Shown here: positions 54,514 to 64,000 of the stretch, one piece after another
Layout of the letters: every line of letters begins with the position of its first letter
Position numbering within the stretch: position 1 is the stretch's first letter
Source of the DNA: Prunella strophiata
Taxonomy: Eukaryota > Chordata > Aves > Passeriformes > Prunellidae
Reading direction: 5' to 3'
Assembly (NCBI GenBank): GCA_036583965.1
Contig: JAZBQD010000015.1
Span: 82,471,309 to 82,535,308, forward strand
Length of the DNA: 64,000 nt
Notes under the pieces: generated by a model
What the model saw: only the letters and a program-made list of their open reading frames with translations
What the model was told of the DNA's origin: nothing
Database searches by the model: none
Translations under genes and position numbers: made by a program

Positions 54514-56009
54514 TGGGGCTATCATTCAACCCTTAAAAATCAACAAGTAAATCCAGAAGGATGACAAGCTTTCAAGGCCTTTGACCTCCAGAAGGAATGT
54601 AGTTGTCTGAGGTCTACAGCACAAACACATGTTTTTTGTGCAAGTAGCATTCCAGGCCTTTCAGCTACACATCTTGGGCCTGTCCCAAAATCTTTTGGAA
54701 AGAATTCCTCACTAAAATGTAGTTCATCTTGAGTATTTCTCATCCCAGAGAGGTACCCCTTCAGATGATGGGAGAGTTATTATCAATTCTCTAATTCCCT
54801 GAGTATTGTGGAAATGGGGTTACAGACAACCTTCTAATGGGTAAAAAATAGGGTAATTTTAAACTGGAAATAAACTATTATTTGAGGCTTTAATGGACTG
54901 GAAAGTAGGGCTTAGAGATTTAACGTTGTTCAAATAAATGCATAATATGTTAGAAAGCATGGATCATATTTACAAGCATTTAGGGAGCTTCCTTAAGCAT
55001 ATGGCTGAACACATAGGGATATATCTTATCCTCTCCATATGTAGCTTTAAATCCCATTGATATTAATACAAGTAACACATGTGCATATAGACTAGACTAT
55101 GTACTGTGTTTTCTTTCTTCCTATTTCCTTATTAGGGATAATAATAAAACCATAAATACATTCCTTTTTGTTCTTTTATGGAATATTATGGGTCAATTCC
55201 TGAGCTCACGAAAGTTTATGAGCCAACCCATTGACTTCATGGAGAAACAGTATCCTGTATGTGCTAGACTTGAGAATGTCTGATGGTTACAAAGCACAAG
55301 CTGAATTTGTGACTCTTGAGCTTTGATTATATGAGTTCATTTGACTGCCACTGTGATTTTGGGCAAACTCCTTTGCATAGAGTAAAGCAGGAGTGGTGTG
55401 CCTGCTCTGAAGCATGTGGGTGCACATCGAGGGATGGGTTGAGGGTAGTTTAGTAGCAGATGATTCAGAAATTTGGGGTTTAAACATGGTTTAAACATAT
55501 TACTGGAGAATAGTTGGAAAATGTGTTTGATCAGGATTTTGAGCTGGCACTTGAACTGCCACCTGCAGCAACAGGGTACAACTGCATTGTGCTGGTGAAT
55601 GAAAACTATGAAGTCCAACTCACTGGAAAGAAAGGATTCCATTCAGTATTTGAAGAGAACAGAACAGAAAAACATTGGCATTGAAAATTTTTGGTGTGGG
55701 ATTATAAGTTTTAACCTAAAATCAGTAACTCTTAACATATTGTCAGAAATTGTTACTGCCTCCTGCTCTCCCTTTCTCCATTATTTACTCTGCTGTGATC
55801 CAGCACCAGTCTTATGACATTGTATTAGAGATGATGAGCAACGCCACTGAGTTGGAAGAGGGAAAAGCAATACATCAGTGCATTCTGTCATATGAATCTT
55901 CTGTGTACTGTTTTGCTTTGTGAGGATAACATACCCTTTATTTGTTGCAGACTGTCTGCTAGGTATTTTCAATTATTAGCACAATAGCAAGCCTTAAGAG
56001 TACTGAGTA

Positions 56010-56114
56010 CAGGGGAAAAATCATCCTGCTGGCCACATTATTGCTGGTACAGGCCAGGATGCCATTAGCCTTTTTGGCCATCCTAGACACACAAGCCTCC
56101 ATTAAACAGCTGAG
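56010..56114 (-). mobile_element. CR1 LINE internal fragment, minus orientation
   Basis: The segment 'ctgctggccacattattgct' followed by 'acaggccaggatgccattag', 'cctttttggcca' and 'cattaaacagctgag' is the reverse complement of a CR1 region lying several hundred bases inside the 3' end. It is on the same strand as, and in consensus order with, the fragment at 54128-54513, but about 1.5 kb away. Confidence 0.82.
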
Positions 56115-59100
56115 ATTTTTCCTGCCTTTCCTTCAGTTTCCTGTTTATCACCTGCTGATGCTCAGGTTGCCTTCTGCAATTGCACTGCCCATACCTCAGT
56201 GTTGTGCAAACAGCAGAAATACTGCACTGACGAAAGCTGTGGAAAAGCCCCTCAATCTTGATCTTACAAAACTAAAAGAATGAGTCAAAGGTAACAGTTT
56301 TAATAGTCTTTAGGTATTCATAGAGATCAGAAATATTTTCTCTTGCCTTCAATAGAAATCCAGCAGTACGTCAAGCAATAATTACAGAGGACTCATAATT
56401 GGGCTCATAATTGGCTCCAATTCAATTAATTACATGTCTAGTCAAAAGTTTAAAATTACATATGTGCCTATACTCATGGTAAAGTCAGGGTGCATTTGAT
56501 ATTTAGAATGTATGGGAATCAGCTTCCATTAATTTATATTTAAATAATGTAAAAGAAAACAAGCAAAGCAAATGAAAACTGTTTATAAATAAGTAATATA
56601 GTAAGTTATTGTACAGGCCAATCAAGCATATTAAGAAACTGTGAAACTGCTTAAAGAGAAAATTTCCATCTTATTTTCTTTTTAATTGGTACTAGTGCTG
56701 ACTCATACGTTAGTCTGTGATTAAAAGCACAAGAAAATACACAGTCATTTTTATTGTCTTAGACCATTTTGCACAGTGTTGAAATTTAGATAATAAAATC
56801 TAATCTGTGTTTAAATCTCTAGTCAGCATAGCCTGGTCTTTTATTCATGATTTTTCTACTTACCATTCTAATAGGCAGAAACTGACCCTTGGAAACAACT
56901 GCTACCACTGCTTTTGTGGGAAATCCCTTCTTGTATGTTTCTGTGTATGTTTAAATATAAAAACTCTTGCCAGACAGAATTATTTAGAATTTTACTTTAC
57001 TCTTGTGCATAAGAAAATGAGCCAGACAGCAAGAGTATTGGCCAAGGCATTTCTACTTTTGTTTTGTTATTTTCTTGTAGCATTAAGGATATGTTCTCTT
57101 TTGAGATACATTTTACCTTAGTCTGCTAAGACTTGACGTTTTGTCTGAGTAATTCTTTCACCATCCCAGCTTGTTTGTGAGAGTCTTGCTTTGTTAAGGA
57201 CTGTTGGTTATGAAAGGAAAGTCAATTGTATCTGTCTGTGTAACTATCAACACCTCATATAGTTATGAGATTGGCTCATGAACTTAAGGCATGTTTCTAA
57301 ATGCAGATCACCCTTTTGGTATGAAGTGAAAAATGTTTTTCCTTTCTTACTGCTTAGTTTTCATGTTTGAAAGTCAATATATTCTAGTAAAAGTGAAGAA
57401 ATAATTTTAAACCCTCAGTGATGAGCTTGTTTCAGTATTAGTGTATAGCCGTCCAGGTAAAGTGTAGTTTGTGTATTTCCGAATGCACAGGACATTTTCT
57501 TTCCATTAGCTTATCTGAGGTGGCATAACTAATGGCTCTATTAGGCCAAATTGTTCTTCAAATTAAATCAAATCTGCTCCAGTTGAGGTGATTATGCACT
57601 GAACTGCTTCCATCTAGGTGAAGTAATTGTGAGAGCATCAGAACTTGTTAGAATGTTTAGGAGAAAAATTTGATAGATTTGCTCCTTTGGAAAAACTACT
57701 GAGCATTCATAAAACTCTTGAAGGTACTTGCTGAAGCAGTACTTTTTCTAGAAGCATGTGTATCAAAGCATGTATCAGTGAGGCAGTGAGCATTCTATCC
57801 TTGATTCTTTCTAATAGTTAAAAAATCTTTAATGTAGAACTAAGTCTCATGCTGAAATGTTTTCAAGAAAGCAACATCTTCCCACAGGAAGTATGCTCTT
57901 GCCAAGGGCAGAATATTTTTTGATTTCCTCATGTAAATATTTAGGATTTGTGGAGATAGGTGTCCAAGATCAAGGAAGTGACATTTGACCACAGTAATAA
58001 GTTCAATCATCCACCCAAATAATGACCCAGTTCTCAGGATACAATATAGCCAAAAGTGGTCACAGCACAGTCTCAGTTGTTTTCAAATCAAAGATGTGAA
58101 GTTCACCCAGAGCTGATCCACAGGCACTGGCACTGCAATACAGGCACTTCTTGACATGAAAGAGGGCTGGAGGAGCAGATCCTGAAGTAATTATTGTCTT
58201 CCCTCTGATTGAGTCTATAGGGAAAAGACATAGATGAGTTGATTTCCAAGGTCAATTCATGGCGTTGTTATTTTAGTAAATTATTTATACGTGTTGCACC
58301 TCAACTGAAATATTCCAACCCTACAAAAGAGCTTGTCTTTATATGAAGTGGTTGATGGTGTCATACTGTTTGCTGTCACCAAACAGGTGTCTCCCCACCA
58401 TGTCTCTCATACAGAATCAAAATACAATTCTGTGACACACCAATGTAATTCCTCTCTCTTTAGAGCTGTCCAGGTACACTCCATCAGGCTCCCTCTATAG
58501 GGCTCCTGTGGCCCCACTTAACTTCTGTCTTCAGAAATCACTCTTTTATTTCTCTGCTTTTAGTTACAAACTTAAGAGTGGGACTGAAGATCAAACATTT
58601 TCTCCAAGGCTATATCTGGGCAGTGCCAAGATGAACTGCCTCAAATCATAGGCATATAGTGAGGCTCTCCTCAGTGTACATTTCTTCTCCATTCTCCCAT
58701 ATAAGCAGAGAAAAAAAATGGAATTTAAATAATTATGTTTTCTTTTCATTAGAGCATGATTTGGTGCCAGAAAGATGTAGTTATAATTCTCAAACATCTT
58801 CTTTCAGATTTTGAAAATATGGGCAAAGCTTCCCTTATGAAGAGAGAGCATGTTTTAGAATAACTGTGATAGTGAAAGATTCTTTTTTAATGATAAATAA
58901 AGGCTTACATTTTGGTAAATAAGGCTGCACACTAAAAGACTGTATAATGCATTTCTTTCAGTGCATGTAATTTCGATTAGACTTCTTGACTATTAGAAAT
59001 AGTTGCAGTTCTCAGCAGAGCAGCACACTATCATCTTAATTTTACTCATGTGGATGATGTCTACAATAAAGAAAAACAAACCCAAACCAAGTCCTTTGTG

Positions 59101-60347
59101 GTTTTTGAAATGCTGAAGTCTGGAAATAATATGATTCTAAATAACTACAGCATAAATGAGAAAGTCTGAACACCCTTTATTCATGTGTGCAGGCACACAC
59201 ATGAGCAGCCTGTGTAAATGTGTGCATGTGAATGTAGGTTTCTGTGCATGGATGACTTTTGTGGAAATTACTTTCAATTTTATGTACTTTGAGAGGTTCA
59301 TTATGGGCTATTTTTTCTTTAAGTTGGAGGTGATTGATAATAGAGAGATCGTAGAAGTAGTTTGTTGCAATACACATGAATGGTCTCCATAGTTAAAACA
59401 TAAAAATGAGCAAGAAAAAGGTCTTAATTACAATATGTAGGTGTTCTGTCTAATGCACATCATATGGCATTGATTTCCAGCAGTGGTGTACTGTAAGTCC
59501 AACTGTAAATGTTGTTGTTGTTAGACCTTTCAGAAAACTATCCTGATCTATTTCAGAACTGTAGCATCATTCTTTCCTTTTTATTCTCCTGCAGACGTAT
59601 TTTCTGTGAGAGAAACACATATGTAAATAATTTTTTTTCCTTTTTTCAGAGATTTTCCTTTAACTTTCTTTTTCAGCACTTTCATGTTTGACCTATTAGT
59701 GTTTTTAGGCTTTACAAAGCCAGAAAAAAGTGCTTTCCTCAGCAAAACCATCTGGTTTAGTTTCCTGTGCCCCAACAATGATACATGTATTATCAAGGCC
59801 ACCCCGGTGGTTTTCTAAGTGGTCTTGTTACAGCGGTGGTCTTACAATTCAAGTGGAGTGATGGAAAGGTTAGACTAAGGCTTCTTTCAAGTATAAGGTT
59901 TCCAAGCTGATAAATTATGTATTGTTGTCATATTTCTGACACTGACCTATTTTGCCATTGTGGCTTGAATGAACTATCTCTTCCATCAAATAACACAATT
60001 ACAAGAAACCTCCTGACAAATTCTGCTTTTGCAGTCTGTTCTTGAGAATACCAAATTAAGGCACTTTGCATAAATAACTGTAAATGTGTGCTGTGTTCTA
60101 TGATTTTAGTTTTCTGGTCTGACTGTCAACGTTTGAAAACCCAGGTATAATTATGACAAGGTCCATATTTAGGAGCTATTCTTTCACTTGTTCTAAGACC
60201 TGTAGAAAGCATACAGGTGTCAGCAGAGAGACTGCATAATGCAGATAATGCACCATCATTGCAGTCCACCTCGGTGCATGCTGCAGGACAAGGTCTACTC
60301 ATTAGCTGGTGGCAATATAGCACCAGGGTGAAAACAAGCCAGACTTT

Positions 60348-60370
60348 AAAAAAAAAAAAAAAAAAAAAAA
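60348..60370. repeat. A23 homopolymer
   Basis: Twenty-three consecutive A residues follow 'caagccagacttt'. No processed pseudogene or SINE body is recognisable upstream. Confidence 0.95.
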
Positions 60371-63300
60371 GGTCTGTTCCACCTTCCAGTCAGCCTTGTG
60401 GTGATTTTAACCTGGGATAACTCCAGATGAGACTGTGGGAAAGAGATGAATCTCATGAGGGAGATGGGGTTGTCTGGACCTAGGAGTGAATGCACCAGAC
60501 AGCGTGCTCAGGGCTGCAGCTGTGCCTGGAGGGAAACCACTGCCCCATCACGGGATGGAGCGTGTTCACCATGGAGTGAATCTTGACAAAGTTTAACAGC
60601 AAAGGTCTCACAAGTCTCTCTTCAGTGCTTGTAAATCAGGATTTTACCTTTTTTTTAATTTTTTTTTCCCACTGTAGTCCTGCCTAAAGCTTATGAATTG
60701 GGCAAGTTTAAGGCAAATGTGGAGGAAATGTTCTTGTAAACATTCTCTAGGCTTCTGCATGCAAAATTTCAAATACCAACTCTACAAGAAAACCCCTAGT
60801 TCATGGAAAAAAGTATTGAAGTTTGATACAAATAAAGTGTATTTTTTAAATAGCTGAATCAGTTCAATTGACATTTTTCCTTCCTTTCTTTTCTCTTTTT
60901 TCCATCATCAGTTGGGGGAAAAGAAGGAAGAAAAAAAGCCAACCAGGTGTGGCCACGTTTGAACTCAGAATTTTTTTTTCAGTCAGTTGGTATTTGGCAA
61001 CATTTTAAAGAATGGGAAGCAGCTTATTTTATTGGTGAATGTTAGGCAACATTAATAACAGGTACTGCTACCAGCCCCACCTGTAATAACCCAGGTAGTT
61101 TCTCTTTATTAATTAATCTATGATTTACAGATTTATTTGAAGCTTAGAATAGTGTACCACATTCTGAGAAAGCTCTACAGTATAGTTGGTTTGAATTTTA
61201 ATAAGGGGGAAAAAAATCCCTTAAAACAGATCATTAAAATTTAATGACAACATTTTTAAAACCCTATAATGGTTCAATTTACACTGGAAGTCAAAAATAT
61301 TTAATGGTGTTGTTATGTCTGTGTGGTAACATCCTTGCTATAGAATAATTGTTTTTATTTAAAATCAAGCCAATAAAATATCATATGTAATGCATTCCCA
61401 GAAACAAAGTTTTTAGTCCTCCAACTTCAGGTCATTTCACCAAAATAAGAAATGTTTCAGATAAATTAAAATGTCAGGGCTCACTTTTATAGTACTCTAG
61501 CTGTTAATATTCTGTGCATTATTAAGAAGATTGGTTATCAGCAGAGTGACTGTTCTTTCCTGGTCTGGGTATGGAAAAAAAAAATGAACCTTTTTTGTTT
61601 TGGTTTGGTTTTTTGAATAGGAAACATTCCCCAAACCCAGAGGGTGCACTTAATATGCCACTTTTAGTTATAGCAGAAATACTTGAATTTTAGCTGTAGG
61701 TGTTTTTGGATGAAGCCTTGACCTAACAACCAACACTAATGATCCAAAGATAGAGCAGCTGAACTTTCCTGTTGGCCTTCTTTGGCCCATTTTAAGCTTT
61801 CCCTGGAGAAGGCTGACTTGGTTACCAGGTTAAGGATGTGAAGGAAAGCTTATTGCTGTCCTGTGCTTGATTTCTTTCTCTCCCTCTCAAAATCCACATG
61901 ATTTCTGCAGTAAGAGCCTTGTGTGTTTCCTCAGGAGTGACAAACATTGCATTTGCAAGGTGGGTGAGCGACGTTGGTGTTTTCTTGTCCCCTCTTCCCA
62001 GTCAGCTTGGCAGAGTGACTGGGATGGATTTGCCTGCAGCCATCAACAAGGAAAACAAAGTAGAAGTAGGGCCCTGGCATGGTGGTTCCTTCAAACCTTC
62101 CCAGTGCTTCCTGCTCTGAAGGAGGGTCAAGGCTGATGAGTGCCAAGCAGTTATCCTTCCTCACACACCCCACAGATCCACAGCTCAGCCTCTGGTGTGA
62201 GCAGCCTCAGCGGCCAGTTCCCTTGCTTCTAGTGGAATAAGGATTTCAGTGGTGCTCTAAAGTGAGCAGGCCCACATATCTGCTTCCAAATTTTCTGTTT
62301 GGCAGTGGGATTAAAAGGATCTCTGGTACTGGACTTGAGGAAGAAAATTAGAGGGATCTGTAACTATTCATATGAAATGTTGCTTCTCTGCAAGGATGAC
62401 TTACTGGGATTTTTTTTTTTGTAGATTTGAATGCAGCCCAAGCAGCATTTGCTTACTCTTTAGCTTTGCTCCTAATAACAAGCTTTGTGCATTTCAGAAG
62501 CTGATATTTTTTAGTGCAAGCTGTGCATTATTATTTCTTGATCTGCAAATGGGTTGGAGTTTTGGTTTTTTTAATATCAAGTGGTTTTCCTTCTTCCAAG
62601 TGCACTTTACAGATTTCTTTAAGGAGCAGTAAATTGCATTAGTAGAGTATGAACTCCTACTTTTGCCTTAACCTCTATCAAATGAGATGTTACTTTACAC
62701 TGTAATAGTTTATCAAGACAAACCTAATGGTCTAATACAAGGCACACACGTTGCTTTTGACATAATGAAAAGTTGGTACAAATCATATAATCTTGCTGCA
62801 CTGTGCTTTATTTTACAAGAAAAAGTAATGCTTTCTGTTGCTAATGCAGTATATTTCCTATGCAATACAGGCACATTTCCCCCTTCATATTAATTTATTG
62901 TGCTGCATTTATTTCCAGACCAACATTACTTTTCCATGTCTGGTGGGAATATCTCTCTTCGTCTGAGGTGTTTTAAATTCAACAAGCATAAGGTTTTTAA
63001 TGTATCATGTTCATTTTAAAGGGGAAATAATTGACAAGGGAAAAATATTTAGTATAGCTTTTAATTTTACTGCCAGTATTATTACTGATATCAAGGTAGA
63101 TACATACTAAAAACACTGCAGATTTAAACCTGTTCATCTGCCAAATTACAAGCAGATCTTAGAATATTGGAAAGGTATCAGGAGGCATGAGATAGAATGG
63201 TCTTCCCCACTGCTCTGATAGGTAAATGTTCTATGTTTATGTTTATTTGATGTTTTATTTCAGCCCATAACACCTTGTGGCCCACATGCCCTATCCATGG

Positions 63301-64000
63301 TATGCACTGCTGGAATGTGTCTTTCTGAGTTGATGGTACTGGTAGCAGAAGTGATACTGGGTTGCAAGGAGGGCAGGGCTCTGCTGTGCTGTTTTCTGGG
63401 AATGCCAAGGTACATCACCAAGGAGCTTCTTTCCTAGGCTAACTAGTGCCTCATCTCTATGAGAGCCTTTCATTTTTAAAGTATTTTAAGAGCAAGTAGT
63501 AGCAATTTAGGACTGGTGTTGGTCGGTGGTTTGTGCAAGTTCTTATGGTTTGAGCACACTTAATGTAACACTTTAACATTATGTATGGCATTTTAATGGC
63601 ATCTTAAAAGTATATGTGTGCTGTTTTAGAAAATGTATTATTTATCCAGGTAGCCATAAAGGGTAAGGACATGTGTGAAGTGCTCAAGCCCCAAGAGTAC
63701 TGTAGGGCTGTGTGTTCCCTCATTGTCCCCTTGGAAAACCTGAGGAGCAGCATTGCTGAAAACCATCTGCAGGAACTGGTTTGGAGTGAAATCTTCTAAT
63801 AATAAAATGATTATTGGCTTTGGTGGGACTTCATTCACTGTGTTTTACATCTGTGCACAGGGAGTCCAGGAGAAGAGAAAGAGGCTCTGTGCCTGCCCAG
63901 AGTTACACAGTACACCTGTGATAGGACAGCCACAATTTGGCTCTAAAAGTGACCTCAGGAGACATTAAAATGCCGTTTAACACATTACCAATAAAACCAG

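Larger units (their letters stand above)
52623..64000 (+). other. GMDS: GMDS downstream intron, 5' portion (open at right edge)
   Basis: The next GMDS exon, expected to begin AMWLML, was not found, so this intron is longer than 11.3 kb. It holds the T44 homopolymer (52718-52761), minus-strand CR1 pieces (54128-54513, 56010-56114) and an A23 tract (60348-60370). The rest is AT-rich unique sequence with no supported gene. Confidence 0.87.

Noticed and set aside
54210..54536. Open frames on both strands near 54.2-54.5 kb
   Set aside because: They fall within the CR1 3' region, which is untranslated tail sequence in reverse orientation.
63841..63970. Acceptor-like 'ctgtgcacag' followed by an open stretch, considered as the next GMDS exon
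   Set aside because: The translation has no similarity to the expected AMWLML... sequence, and no suitable donor-bounded homologous segment follows.

Overview
The window reads as vertebrate nuclear DNA and is most likely from a bird. It is AT-rich and low in CpG, with intron-scale spacing and no bacterial-style gene packing. The recognisable interspersed repeats are mostly short CR1 LINE fragments, and I saw no Alu, B1 or MIR-like SINEs. That repeat profile and low repeat density fit birds; a turtle or crocodilian is possible but less likely.

The only gene I can support is an internal part of GMDS (GDP-mannose 4,6-dehydratase) on the + strand. Three coding exons are present: 23175-23367, 24256-24360 and 52495-52622. 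Together they give 426 nt, or 142 codons in one continuous frame, matching human residues 116-257. They carry all four catalytic residues: Thr155, Glu157 and Tyr179 in the first exon and Lys183 in the second. The intron between the first two exons splits the Tyr-x-x-x-Lys motif. The N-terminal Rossmann-fold exons and the C-terminal exons lie outside the window, so the gene is open on both sides.

Layout: 1-23174 is the 3' part of a large upstream intron. It holds an ancient CR1 tail (4105-4330), a CpG-retaining block (5340-5870), a CR1 3' tail (7050-7141), two minus-strand CR1 fragments (13105-13248, 16453-16645), a recent ~390 bp tandem duplication (13859-14633) and a 39 bp duplication (20655-20735). 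23368-24255 is an 888 bp intron. 24361-52494 is a ~28.1 kb intron with old palindromic repeat remains, hairpins and a possible SOX-like site cluster. 52623-64000 is the start of another intron, with a 44 bp T homopolymer close to the splice donor, two minus-strand CR1 pieces and an A23 tract.

Apart from these exons, the short open reading frames look like chance: none has a recognisable domain and many overlap repeats or run antisense to real exons. In vertebrates GMDS sits next to the forkhead cluster FOXQ1-FOXF2-FOXC1, so its introns are plausible hosts for long-range enhancers. The CpG-rich block at 5.3-5.9 kb is the best candidate by eye, but conservation cannot be tested here. I found no convincing previously undescribed biological system.
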